Positions 45,531 to 54,024 of a DNA stretch of 64,000 nucleotides are shown one piece after another (the first letter of the stretch is position 1; the number at the start of each line of letters is the position of its first letter). The position numbers and the translations under genes are program-made. The notes under the pieces are model-generated. The model was not told the DNA's origin, did not search any database, and worked only from the letters and a program-made list of their open reading frames with translations. The DNA is from Crocinitomicaceae bacterium (lineage in GTDB: Bacteria; Bacteroidota; Bacteroidia; Flavobacteriales_D; Crocinitomicaceae): the NCBI GenBank assembly GCA_030833845.1, contig JAURGK010000008.1:19807-83806 (forward strand). Reading direction: 5' to 3'.

Positions 45531-46072
45531 GCCTCTTCAGACAAATCTAGGAGCCGAATGTTCGGATAAAATTCATCTAGATAAGATCGAAGGCGCTCCT
45601 CATCTGCATCAGTTGTAAAAAACAAAGATTTACACTTAGGTAAACTTTCGGTGAGGCGAACTAAATAGCCTTTCATACCTGCACGCATTTGCTCATCAAG
45701 CCCCAAAGCAACAAACAATTTTAACTTTTTGATATTAAATCCATTCTGAAAATACAATTCAGCCATGCGTCGGGTGGTCCCAACGATGATTTCAGTTCCA
45801 TCGAACAAATCATTGCGCTGTTGAAGTTTATTGCCTTTTTCAACAATGAGGTCAACGGTAAGGTCTTTAACTTTAGCTAACTGTGTGAAGGCGGCATAAA
45901 TTTCCCTGGCTTGTTGATCATTTGTACACAATACTATTGCTCTTGGTGACCCCTCCTCGGGTTGTGGAACAGCATTTTGAATGAAAGGCCAAAGATTATG
46001 TTGATATTGTTCGGGCAGACCTGACACCAATAAATAAGGCAATGGTTGCAATGCGTTTTGTATGCGTTCCAT
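45527..46072 (-). CDS. Degenerate stand-alone DEAD-box-like RecA domain
   Basis: A 181-residue protein resembling the first RecA domain of DEAD-box helicases without the second. Recognisable counterparts are motif Ia (AIVLCTNDQQARE), Ib (IIVGTTRRMAEL), the motif II region (ALGLDEQM in place of VLDEADRM) and III (FFTTDADEE in place of FSAT). No Walker A (GxGKT) is present, so ATP hydrolysis is unlikely. It lies between mazG (two bases) and a small coupled gene. It may be an RNA-binding or regulatory relic of the helicase fold. Confidence 0.68.
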   Translation of the reverse strand: MERIQNALQPLPYLLVSGLPEQYQHNLWPFIQNAVPQPEEGSPRAIVLCTNDQQAREIYAAFTQLAKVKDLTVDLIVEKGNKLQQRNDLFDGTEIIVGTTRRMAELYFQNGFNIKKLKLFVALGLDEQMRAGMKGYLVRLTESLPKCKSLFFTTDADEERLRSYLDEFYPNIRLLDLSEEA

Positions 46073-46074
46073 GA

Positions 46075-46404
46075 TCAGGGTTTTAATTTTGGATTTGACA
46101 TATGCCTAGTGGCATCGCGGGTTGTTTTTTTCTCGAGATTTTTCTCAAGAGCAAGATCGAGATCAATTCCAGTCTGATTGGCCAGGCAACACAATACAAA
46201 TAAAATGTCAGCCATCTCATCGCCTAAATCTTGTTCCTTGTCTGTTTCTTTTTCAGACTGTTCTCCAAAACGACGCGCCATAATTCGTGCCAATTCACCT
46301 ACCTCTTCCATCAAGATAGCCGTATTGGTGAGTTCGTTGAAATATCGCACGCCAAGGGTTTGAATCCAATGATCGACTTTTAATTGTGCTTCTTTGATTT
46401 CCAT
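46075..46404 (-). CDS. MazG-like nucleotide pyrophosphohydrolase
   Basis: A 109-residue all-alpha NTP pyrophosphohydrolase of the MazG/dUTPase-like superfamily. The metal-binding pattern ExxE...ExxD is visible in TAILMEEVGELARIMARRFGE, and DLGDEMADILFVLCCLAN. Small family members hydrolyse non-canonical or excess NTPs to NMPs and PPi. A TACCTTTG element lies four bases before the ATG. It leads a three-gene operon with the helicase-like gene. Confidence 0.88.
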   Translation of the reverse strand: MEIKEAQLKVDHWIQTLGVRYFNELTNTAILMEEVGELARIMARRFGEQSEKETDKEQDLGDEMADILFVLCCLANQTGIDLDLALEKNLEKKTTRDATRHMSNPKLKP

Positions 46405-46408
46405 AATA

Positions 46409-46416
46409 CAAAGGTA
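46409..46416 (-). promoter_or_regulatory. -7 element four bases before the mazG start (leaderless candidate)
   Basis: Minus-strand TACCTTTG, then TATT, then ATG (46404). Exact consensus with N4 spacing. The same octamer occurs on the plus strand at 46439..46446 for the divergent gene. Confidence 0.5.
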
Positions 46417-46438
46417 TCAAAACCTGTGTTGATATGCT

Positions 46439-46446
46439 TACCTTTG
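46439..46446 (+). promoter_or_regulatory. -7 element six bases before the aldehyde dehydrogenase start
   Basis: TACCTTTG, then TTTGGT, then ATG (46453). Exact consensus; the spacing is six rather than four. It is the mirror copy of the mazG element 30 bases away. Confidence 0.45.
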
Positions 46447-46452
46447 TTTGGT

Positions 46453-47895
46453 ATGGAAAAATTGAGCAATTTCATTAACGGGGCCTATGTTGCTCCTTTG
46501 AACGGGCAATACATCGATAATTTTGAACCCGCGACAGGTCAAGTCTATTCACTTATCCCCGATTCAGATAGCCAAGATGTAGAGGCGGCAGTTCGTGCAG
46601 CACAAGCTGCTTTTCCTGTTTGGTCTACAATGGGCATTGAAGAGCGCGCTAAAATTCTTAGAAATTTATCAGCTGGGATAGAAGCAAACATGGCGGCTTT
46701 TGTGGCTGCAGAATCCAAAGACAATGGCAAACCGATTAGTTTAGCGCAACATGTGGATATTCCCCGTGCCGTATCTAATTTTCATTTCTTCGCCACAGCA
46801 ATCGAGCATTTTGCATCAGAATCGCATCAGATGGAGGGAATTGGTTTGAATTATACCACCCGAAAACCAATCGGGATAGTAGGTTGCATTTCTCCATGGA
46901 ATTTACCTCTTTATCTTTTTTCATGGAAAATTGCACCCGCTCTTGCCGCTGGCAATTGTGTGGTGGCAAAACCCTCAGAAGTAACTCCCTACACTGCCTT
47001 TATGCTGGGTAAAATTGCCAAGGAAGCCGGTATGCCAGATGGCGTTTTGAATATCTTGCACGGCACCGGGCCTCGCGTTGGAGATGCCATCGTGAAGCAT
47101 CCACTCATCAAAGCCATCTCCTTTACCGGTGGAACAAAAACGGGAGAGTATATTGCCAGAACTGCCGGGCCCATGTTTAAAAAATTATCACTAGAACTCG
47201 GTGGGAAAAACCCAAATATCATTTTTGCCGATTGTGATTTTAAAGAAGCACTCAGTACTACCATTCGTTCTTCCTTTGCCAACCAGGGGCAAATTTGCCT
47301 TTGTGGTTCTCGAATCTTCATTGAGCGATCTATCTATGAACCTTTCAAAGAGGCCTTTGTGAGCGCTGTTTCTAAAAGCAAGGTATCCTTTCCTGAAGAT
47401 CCAGAAGCAAAATTAGGTGCCGTTGTTTCAGAGCCACACATGGAAAAAATACTTAGTTACATTGAACTAGCAAAAGAAGAAGGTGGAACCATACTTTGTG
47501 GCGGGAAGAGAAAAATATTGGAAGGCAAACACCAAAATGGCTACTACATTGAACCCACAATTATTGAAGGGCTTCCTTATACCTGTCGGACCAATCAAGA
47601 AGAAATCTTTGGGCCCGTTGTTACAATCACACCCTTTGATACTGAACAAGAAGTGCTCACTATGGCCAATTCTACGCAATACGGCCTGGCAGCCACCCTC
47701 TGGACTTCAGATCTTAAGCGTGCTCATCGTGTAGCTGATTTGATTCAAGCTGGAATTGTGTGGGTCAATGCCTGGTTGGTGCGCGATTTGCGCACACCTT
47801 TTGGTGGTGTCAAAGCTTCAGGCGTAGGGCGCGAGGGTGGCTGGGAAGCATTGCGATTTTTCACAGAAGCCAAAAATGTGTTTATTAAATATTGA
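46453..47895 (+). CDS. Aldehyde dehydrogenase family protein
   Basis: NAD(P)-dependent aldehyde dehydrogenase of 480 residues. The Rossmann region has CISPWNLPLYLFSWKIAPALAAGN, followed by SFTGGTKTGEYI. The general base Glu is in LELGGKNPNI and the catalytic Cys282 is in GQICLCGSR. The closing PFGGVKASGVGREGG is typical. It resembles the semialdehyde branch (ALDH8/2-aminomuconate type), but the substrate cannot be fixed. The start at 46453 gives the normal N-terminus; the longer frame would run into mazG. Confidence 0.92.
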   Translation: MEKLSNFINGAYVAPLNGQYIDNFEPATGQVYSLIPDSDSQDVEAAVRAAQAAFPVWSTMGIEERAKILRNLSAGIEANMAAFVAAESKDNGKPISLAQHVDIPRAVSNFHFFATAIEHFASESHQMEGIGLNYTTRKPIGIVGCISPWNLPLYLFSWKIAPALAAGNCVVAKPSEVTPYTAFMLGKIAKEAGMPDGVLNILHGTGPRVGDAIVKHPLIKAISFTGGTKTGEYIARTAGPMFKKLSLELGGKNPNIIFADCDFKEALSTTIRSSFANQGQICLCGSRIFIERSIYEPFKEAFVSAVSKSKVSFPEDPEAKLGAVVSEPHMEKILSYIELAKEEGGTILCGGKRKILEGKHQNGYYIEPTIIEGLPYTCRTNQEEIFGPVVTITPFDTEQEVLTMANSTQYGLAATLWTSDLKRAHRVADLIQAGIVWVNAWLVRDLRTPFGGVKASGVGREGGWEALRFFTEAKNVFIKY

Positions 47896-47958
47896 TTCGA
47901 TACAACATATTTATGCCACAAAATATTTTTTACCGGCTTGTTGAATATGCATTTTAAA

Positions 47959-49197
47959 ATGAAATACATTTTACTTTTTGTTCTCTTTGTTTCTATTCAT
48001 GGCCACGCACAAATCAAGCCAGCCCTTTTCCAATTTAAAACTGATACGGTGCTGCAATGGCATTACCATTTTGGCGACGAATTCAGCGCTCAAGAGGTGG
48101 ATCAAAATAAATGGTATCCGCGCTACCCTTGGGGAGGCCTCCTACTGGACCAAAGCCAATGGGCAGTTCCTGAAATGCTCTGCCAAAAAAATGGCTGGCT
48201 ACATTTAGGCGCCAAAGAGTTTAATCAAAAAACACCCGTTCCCAATTGGATGATCAATCAAGAACAAGCCAAAGCGCTGGGCTTGAATATCAAGAACGAT
48301 TCCGTTTACTTAGATTACCTTACTTCGTGCATTTGGAGTATCGACACCTTTCGTTACGGTTATTTTGAATGCCGAGCAGTTGTTCCGCAAGGCAAAGGCC
48401 TTTGGCCAGCATTCTGGCTTTTTGGTCAAAATGGCAAAGACGAAATCGACATCATGGAATGCAAAGGTGAACGCAGTAAAGATGTACACGTTGATATCCA
48501 TTTGCCTGATCGCAAAGATTACATCAAAAATAACCTAGGTATTCAAAAAGATTGGGGCGGCTGGATTAGGATGAAAGACCCAATTGTGAACGATACTGTG
48601 ATCTTTTCAGGCGTTTGGTTGCCCAATTCGCTCAGCTATTTTGTAAATGGTGTGCCGGTTTCACATTTCGATGGAGATTTCTCGACCCCCATGAACGTCA
48701 TTGTCAATTTAGCCGTTGCCAGAGACAACTATCCTTTCGATCCTGGTCCAGATGTCAAAACGAAATTCCCTGCTGACTATCAAGTAGACTACATTAGAGT
48801 TTGGAAATTGGAACCAACGGCGGTCCAAAAAATGAGCGGATTTCCACAAGCAGATCCTATCGAAAGTGGCTGGATCCCAATCGAAAAGGATATGATTAAA
48901 AAGAAAATACCACTCATATATACTAAAAGAGAGCTGCAAAAAGAACAGGGTTTTGTGAGTCTAATACCAATTTCTGAAGATAACTACTTGGTGCAGCTCA
49001 ATGGTAATGGAACATTAAATGTAAGCGCCTGGGTTAACGGCGTTGAACAAACGCAATTTGTTTCTGATGATTCAAAATTTCGAGGAGAAAACATTCTAGG
49101 AAAAGATATTTCCATTCAATTAAAAGATGCGCCAAGAAATATTGAATTGAGAATCACATACAAGGAAAAAACGATTTCATATTTCCCATTCAAATAA
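47959..49197 (+). CDS. Secreted glycoside hydrolase family 16 protein
   Basis: A 412-residue exported beta-glucanase-like enzyme. A signal peptide (ending GHAQ, about residue 18) precedes a GH16 jelly roll (about 30-275) whose catalytic EIDIME motif supplies Glu162, Asp164 and Glu167. YGYFECRAVVPQGKGLWPAFWL and VDYIRVWKLE flank it. An extra roughly 130-residue C-terminal region of unknown function follows, without an evident T9SS signal. GH16 enzymes cut beta-1,3/1,4 glucans or galactans; the substrate is unknown. An ATG at 47947 is an alternative start. Confidence 0.9.
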   Translation: MKYILLFVLFVSIHGHAQIKPALFQFKTDTVLQWHYHFGDEFSAQEVDQNKWYPRYPWGGLLLDQSQWAVPEMLCQKNGWLHLGAKEFNQKTPVPNWMINQEQAKALGLNIKNDSVYLDYLTSCIWSIDTFRYGYFECRAVVPQGKGLWPAFWLFGQNGKDEIDIMECKGERSKDVHVDIHLPDRKDYIKNNLGIQKDWGGWIRMKDPIVNDTVIFSGVWLPNSLSYFVNGVPVSHFDGDFSTPMNVIVNLAVARDNYPFDPGPDVKTKFPADYQVDYIRVWKLEPTAVQKMSGFPQADPIESGWIPIEKDMIKKKIPLIYTKRELQKEQGFVSLIPISEDNYLVQLNGNGTLNVSAWVNGVEQTQFVSDDSKFRGENILGKDISIQLKDAPRNIELRITYKEKTISYFPFK

Positions 49198-49201
49198 TGG
49201 A

Positions 49202-50140
49202 CTACTTTTCCTTAAATCTATAGCCAGCAACAAACTTCAGTGCAAAATATACCTGACGGTAGGAGAAATCTATAAATCCTATGCTTTTGTTATCGAAATC
49301 AGTGACAAGAAAAAAGAACTTTTCATCTGTTGAATAACCACCCAAAATCCTCAGATCAATTCTTGGCACGACACCAATTTGAACCTTGGAGAACGACGGG
49401 GTTGCATACCCTTTGAATTGTAAGGCTGGGCCTACGCCAGCCCAACCACCAAACTGCCAATTTTTCTTTCTTTGAACAAAGGCCAAACCAGGCGAAGCTC
49501 CAATATCAAAAGCTTTAATACCTGTCAATTGCGTAAGTGCCAAATCTTGATTTTGTAAATTGATAGGCACAAGTGCACCGGTTTTATTCTCCGAACCAAA
49601 AAAGTTGACTGAACCTTTGAGATACCATGTGAGGATACTATTTGTATAGTGAGCTCTTTTGGCAAGTAAACCATTCATCTGAAATTCAGGATTGGCAAAA
49701 AACCATGCATTCAGCATGGCATTCAAAGAGTAGGCATCTGGCATAACAACATTGGGCTGCTTGAGCGCATAACCAAATGTGGATTTAAATTCAAAATCAT
49801 ACCACAGCCGCTTGTAAGAGATATCGTAGGAAAAATTGTACTGAGTGCTTTTGCCAAATTTATCCAACGGTCGCAGATTTCCAACTACAGGAAATCCGGC
49901 TCTGAGATGAAATTTTTTATAAGCCAAACCCAAGCCCAAAAATGGACTGAAATTATTTTTATATGAAAGATCCGTGCTTTGTACTCCCGATGGAAAAGCG
50001 ATGTGAAACGGGTTCACATTATAGCCTAAATCGGCATATAACACATATCTATTTCGAAAATCCTGCAGCGAACTTTGCTGCCCAAAAGTGTTTTGGGAGC
50101 TGAAAAGCAGAATTAAACTAACGTATAATCTCCGTTTCAA
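49202..50140 (-). CDS. Predicted outer-membrane beta-barrel protein
   Basis: A 312-residue protein with a signal peptide (ending FGQ, about residue 21). It is rich in alternating aromatic/polar strands such as YNFSYDISYKRLWYDFEFKSTFGYAL, and ends FALKFVAGYRFKEK with a terminal strand. This fits a porin-like or OmpW-like barrel. No specific family is recognised. Its start lies 23 bases inside the end of the S9 peptidase gene, so the two are probably expressed together. Confidence 0.65.
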   Translation of the reverse strand: MKRRLYVSLILLFSSQNTFGQQSSLQDFRNRYVLYADLGYNVNPFHIAFPSGVQSTDLSYKNNFSPFLGLGLAYKKFHLRAGFPVVGNLRPLDKFGKSTQYNFSYDISYKRLWYDFEFKSTFGYALKQPNVVMPDAYSLNAMLNAWFFANPEFQMNGLLAKRAHYTNSILTWYLKGSVNFFGSENKTGALVPINLQNQDLALTQLTGIKAFDIGASPGLAFVQRKKNWQFGGWAGVGPALQFKGYATPSFSKVQIGVVPRIDLRILGGYSTDEKFFFLVTDFDNKSIGFIDFSYRQVYFALKFVAGYRFKEK

Positions 50141-52208
50141 GACCTAGAATAAAAGCATAAGTTTTAGCTCGTTCCAACCTTTCGGTGGTTCGGCCCGAGC
50201 CTCCTCCATGGCCGGCATCCATATTGCATTCAAAGATCAACGCGTTGCTGTTGGTGCGCAAGGTTCTCAATTTGGCAACATACTTAGCTGGTTCCCAATA
50301 CTGCACCTGAGAATCGTGGTAGCCCGAAGTTAGATACATTGCTGGATAATGCATGGCGTGCAAGTTATCATAGGGCGAATATTTGAGTAAATAATAATAG
50401 TAATAAGGATCATTTGGATTTCCCCACTCTTCATACTCGCTGGTTGTAAGCGGAATGGTTTCATCAAGCATGGTGGTGACCACGTCAACAAAAGGAACTT
50501 CTGAAACGATTCCTTTGAAAAGATAAGGTGCCATGTTGGCGACTGCGCCCATTAATAAACCACCTGCACTGCCACCGTTCGCATAGATATGCGCTGGATC
50601 GCAATAACCCATATGCCCCAGGAATTCGGCAGCATTGATAAAGTCGGTGAAAGTATTGATCTTCTTGTCAAATTTGCCATTTTGATACCATTCCTCACCC
50701 ATGTACTTAGACCCTCTGATGTGGGCTGTAGCAAATACAAATCCTCTATCTAGCAAGGAAAGTCTTGTTGGGCTAAAAATATCTGGAATCGTATACCCGT
50801 AAGATCCATAACCGAACAAAAGAAGGGGCGCTGCCGATAAAACTGTGCCCTTTTTATAAACAAGGCTAACGGGAATTTGCGTGCCGTCATTGGCAGTGGC
50901 CCAGACGCGCTCTGACACGTAATTTGATGGGTCAAATTTTGAATCACGCAATTTTTTCTCAAAAAATATACTTTGTTCACCACTTTTTAAATCATAGGCA
51001 TAGACCCTAGAGGGTGTTGTCATGGAATTAACCGTATAATAAAGCCATTCAGCACTATAGTTGTCATTCATTGCCAAGCCAAGGTAATAGGTCTCTCCTT
51101 CTATTTGAATGTATTTTTCTGTGCCCTTATTGATATCAATTAATTTGAGTTTAAGCAGCCCTTTTTTTCTTTCCTCCAAAAGCAAATGATTTTTAAACAC
51201 ACTGAGGCCCTCAATGAATATTTGTGGGTCGTGCGCCACTATTTGTTGACATGTTGAAATGTCTTTTGGAATAACATTGGTAAAAAGTATACGATTATTG
51301 AGTGCATTGTCATTACTCAAAATATAGAAGCCATTTTCGTGGTGTTCTACCTCATAAATGTGACCTGCCCTTCGCCCTAAAAAGAGCAAAGGCTTCGAAT
51401 TGGGAAGATTGGCATCGATAAGCCACACCTCTGAAGTTGTAGAGCTGTAATTATTGACCAGAATGTAATTATTGGTGATTGTTTTGTTCAATGAGACACT
51501 GAATTTTTCATCTTTCTCTTCATAAATGAGCTCGTCAGCTGCTTGTGGCGTACCTATTTTATGGCGGTATACGACGTATTCGCGCAATGTTTGGGGATCT
51601 TTTTTAGTGTAATACACCGTTTGGTTGTCATTGGCCCACATAAGGTATCCGCTCGTTTGTGTCAGTACATCTTTGAGGAATTTACCATTTTTACGAAAAC
51701 GAATTTCATACTGTCTGCGGCCAATAAAATCTTCACATACGGCAAGAATTTCATTATTTAAAGATGGTGCCCAGCTGGCCAATTCATAAAATGACTTTCC
51801 CTTTGCCCTCTCATTTTCATCGAAAAAGAGTATCTCCTCGCCTTTTGAATCAGTGCGGAAAATCTGTTGGTAATCCATGGCTTCAATACTACGGATTTGA
51901 TACTGAAAACCGTTGTAAATGAACGGAGCACTGGTTTCGTTTGGATCAATGCGTTGTTCGAATTCATCTAGCAACTCATCGACCAAGGGTTGCAAGGTAT
52001 CGAAATATGATTTTGCAAAGGTGTTCTCTGCTTGTAAATAGTCTAAGACTGGTTGGGCATCTCGCTCTTTTAACCAATAATAAGGATCTATACGCGTATG
52101 GTTATGTGCTTCAAGTTTTTGATCTTGTCTTGGGGCAATTGGGGCTTGTGCGTTCAATATTTGAGACATAACAATAGATAGGAAAGTGAAAAGAATCGAC
52201 TTATTCAT
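50118..52208 (-). CDS. S9 prolyl oligopeptidase family protein (oligopeptidase B-like), exported
   Basis: A 696-residue serine peptidase. A signal peptide (ending NAQA, about residue 21) is followed by the APIAPRQ...DPYYWLKERD opening, a beta-propeller (to about 410) and an alpha/beta-hydrolase domain. The nucleophile Ser is in GGSAGGLLMG, and the His in CNMDAGHGGGSGR. Order and closing motifs match oligopeptidase B, but the signal peptide implies a periplasmic location. The start at 52208 gives the signal peptide; a TAATTTTG element (52224..52231) lies 15 bases upstream. Confidence 0.9.
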   Translation of the reverse strand: MNKSILFTFLSIVMSQILNAQAPIAPRQDQKLEAHNHTRIDPYYWLKERDAQPVLDYLQAENTFAKSYFDTLQPLVDELLDEFEQRIDPNETSAPFIYNGFQYQIRSIEAMDYQQIFRTDSKGEEILFFDENERAKGKSFYELASWAPSLNNEILAVCEDFIGRRQYEIRFRKNGKFLKDVLTQTSGYLMWANDNQTVYYTKKDPQTLREYVVYRHKIGTPQAADELIYEEKDEKFSVSLNKTITNNYILVNNYSSTTSEVWLIDANLPNSKPLLFLGRRAGHIYEVEHHENGFYILSNDNALNNRILFTNVIPKDISTCQQIVAHDPQIFIEGLSVFKNHLLLEERKKGLLKLKLIDINKGTEKYIQIEGETYYLGLAMNDNYSAEWLYYTVNSMTTPSRVYAYDLKSGEQSIFFEKKLRDSKFDPSNYVSERVWATANDGTQIPVSLVYKKGTVLSAAPLLLFGYGSYGYTIPDIFSPTRLSLLDRGFVFATAHIRGSKYMGEEWYQNGKFDKKINTFTDFINAAEFLGHMGYCDPAHIYANGGSAGGLLMGAVANMAPYLFKGIVSEVPFVDVVTTMLDETIPLTTSEYEEWGNPNDPYYYYYLLKYSPYDNLHAMHYPAMYLTSGYHDSQVQYWEPAKYVAKLRTLRTNSNALIFECNMDAGHGGGSGRTTERLERAKTYAFILGLETEIIR

Positions 52209-52223
52209 GATTAGGTTTTGAAA

Positions 52224-52231
52224 CAAAATTA
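52224..52231 (-). promoter_or_regulatory. Candidate -7 element of the S9 peptidase gene
   Basis: Minus-strand TAATTTTG, 15 bases before the ATG at 52208. Exact consensus; no canonical -33 TTG. Confidence 0.45.
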
Positions 52232-52254
52232 GCGATATTCTGTCTGTAAAAGGT

Positions 52255-52262
52255 TAACTTTG
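52255..52262 (+). promoter_or_regulatory. -7 element abutting the methyltransferase start
   Basis: TAACTTTG, then A, then ATG (52264) directly followed by GTG (52267). The GTG is exactly four bases from the element, the spacing seen at other genes here, so the real start may be GTG. Confidence 0.45.
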
Positions 52263-52263
52263 A

Positions 52264-53046
52264 ATGGTGAAGAAACTATATAAATTCCTACTCAACAAAC
52301 TTCCGCGTCCCTTACTCATTCGTCTGAGTTATGTTTTTCGCTTATTTGCACCCGCTCTATACAAAGGAGATGCAGTGAGTTGCCCGGTTTGTGAGAAATC
52401 ATTTTCCAAATTTCTATCGTATGGTTCAGAGGTTGCACACCGAGAAAATGTCTTGTGCCCTTATGACCTTACTTTAGAACGCCATCGGCTCATGTGGCTC
52501 TATCTGAAGCACCACAGTATTTTTTTCACCCAAGAAAATCTTTCAGTCTTGCACATGGCTCCCGAACAGTGTTTTATAGATAGATTCAAGGCGCAAGAAA
52601 ATCTCAATTACCTGACGGCCGATTTGATTTCGCCGATCGCAGATATGCATTTCGATTTACATCAGATCCCCCTTGAAAATGACCGTTTTGATGTCGTGTT
52701 TTGCAATCACGTAATGGAACACGTTGCCGATCCCATTCAATGCATGTCTGAACTTTTTCGAGTTCTAAAACCTGGCGGTTGGGCCATCATGCAGGTACCT
52801 CAAGATTTTTCAAGAGAAACAACCTACGAGGACCCAACTATTGTCTCTGAAGCAGACCGAGAAAAACATTATTGGCAAAAAGACCATGTGCGCTTATTTG
52901 GCAAAGATTACCCAAATTACCTCGAAAAAGTAGGATTCAAAACTGAGGTTTTTGACTTGCATGCCCATTACAGTGCTGAACAAATTGCAACATACCGCCT
53001 CATGAAAGATGAGGTGCTTTACATATTTAAAAAGCCCTTACTTTGA
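52264..53046 (+). CDS. SAM-dependent methyltransferase with N-terminal Cys-rich segment
   Basis: A 260-residue protein. The N-terminal helix and a possible Zn-binding segment (CPVCEKSFSKFLSYG, later NVLCPYD) precede a class I methyltransferase fold. Motifs are LSVLHMAPEQ (a modified glycine loop), FDVVFCNHVMEHVADP and LFRVLKPGGWAIMQVP. Related enzymes often methylate polysaccharide or lipid intermediates. The start is ATG 52264 or GTG 52267. Its TGA overlaps the TTG of the MbnP-like gene, so the three genes to 55011 probably form one operon. Confidence 0.83.
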   Translation: MVKKLYKFLLNKLPRPLLIRLSYVFRLFAPALYKGDAVSCPVCEKSFSKFLSYGSEVAHRENVLCPYDLTLERHRLMWLYLKHHSIFFTQENLSVLHMAPEQCFIDRFKAQENLNYLTADLISPIADMHFDLHQIPLENDRFDVVFCNHVMEHVADPIQCMSELFRVLKPGGWAIMQVPQDFSRETTYEDPTIVSEADREKHYWQKDHVRLFGKDYPNYLEKVGFKTEVFDLHAHYSAEQIATYRLMKDEVLYIFKKPLL

Positions 53047-54020
53047 AACAATTAACGGTGATATTTTTTTGTTTTTGGGCCCTTCAATTTTTGGCTCAAA
53101 AAAATGTATTTCTCAACCTTCATCCAGTTTTTTCAAACCAGCCTTTTATCTTACTTTCAAATTACCAAGGCAACGACGGCGCTACTGTTGAATTAGAACA
53201 CTTCAACTACTATGTTTCTGATGTAAAAATAATTCATGATGGAGGTCAAGAGCTTTATTTAGATGCCTCCATTTGGCTAGTGACGCCAATGCAATATAAC
53301 CTATATTTAGGTTTTCTAGAGGTAAATCAAATAGATTCAGTTTTATTTACTATCGGGGTGCCAAAACCATACAACACCCAAGCAGGGGCGATGGCCCAAG
53401 ATATTTCAACTTATCCAGAGACACATCCGCTTAGTTTTCAAAGCCCTTCAATGTATTGGGGCTGGGCTTTCGGCTACATGCATATGATTGTTGGTGGGAA
53501 GGCAGATAGCAACAATGATCAAATCCCTGATGCTTATTTTGAGTTGCACAACCTTGGGAACAATAACCAACAAGCGGTAGCTTTGCCTTGTGTTCAAACA
53601 GCACTTGGTAATCAAATAGACTTGAATTTTACTTGCCATGTGGATCGCTGGCTCAATCAAATGCCTCTTTCCACTATTGGTGTATTGCATGGCGATGCTG
53701 GATTGAATGCTCAAATACTCCAGAATGTAAATTCACAGGAGGTTTTTACCTCGGCAGCTAATGCCCAAATTTCAGAAATCACGGCCTATGATTTGGTGCA
53801 AATGATTCAGGACAATCAATGTATAGATCTGCATACCGACCTGCCTAATCGCATGACTAGCCTTCAGATAGTTTCAAGTAGCGGCAAGGAGTTTTCGAAA
53901 ATGATACCTGAAGGGGACACACAGAAAATAAACCTTGACAAGCTACCTAGCGGTATATATTTCTTGCAGATTGAATTGAACAACATGCGCAATTTAACGT
54001 TGCGTTTTGTAAAACCATAA
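53043..54020 (+). CDS. MbnP-like copper protein with T9SS-like C-terminal tail, TTG start
   Basis: A 325-residue secreted protein. The signal peptide (MKQLTVIFFCFWALQFLAQ) begins at a TTG that overlaps the previous TGA (TTGA); no ATG fits. The MbnP core (about 20-235) has FNYYVSDVKI and the conserved HPLSFQSPSMYWGWAFGY block (His128, Trp139, Trp141). The tail (about 270-325; LPSGIYFLQIELNN, then LTLRFVKP) looks like a T9SS type A sorting domain. In methanotrophs, MbnP is oxidised at Trp to kynurenine by the dihaem enzyme MbnH and then binds copper. The adjacent MauG-like gene supports the same chemistry. Confidence 0.83.
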   Translation: MKQLTVIFFCFWALQFLAQKNVFLNLHPVFSNQPFILLSNYQGNDGATVELEHFNYYVSDVKIIHDGGQELYLDASIWLVTPMQYNLYLGFLEVNQIDSVLFTIGVPKPYNTQAGAMAQDISTYPETHPLSFQSPSMYWGWAFGYMHMIVGGKADSNNDQIPDAYFELHNLGNNNQQAVALPCVQTALGNQIDLNFTCHVDRWLNQMPLSTIGVLHGDAGLNAQILQNVNSQEVFTSAANAQISEITAYDLVQMIQDNQCIDLHTDLPNRMTSLQIVSSSGKEFSKMIPEGDTQKINLDKLPSGIYFLQIELNNMRNLTLRFVKP

Positions 54021-54024
54021 AATC

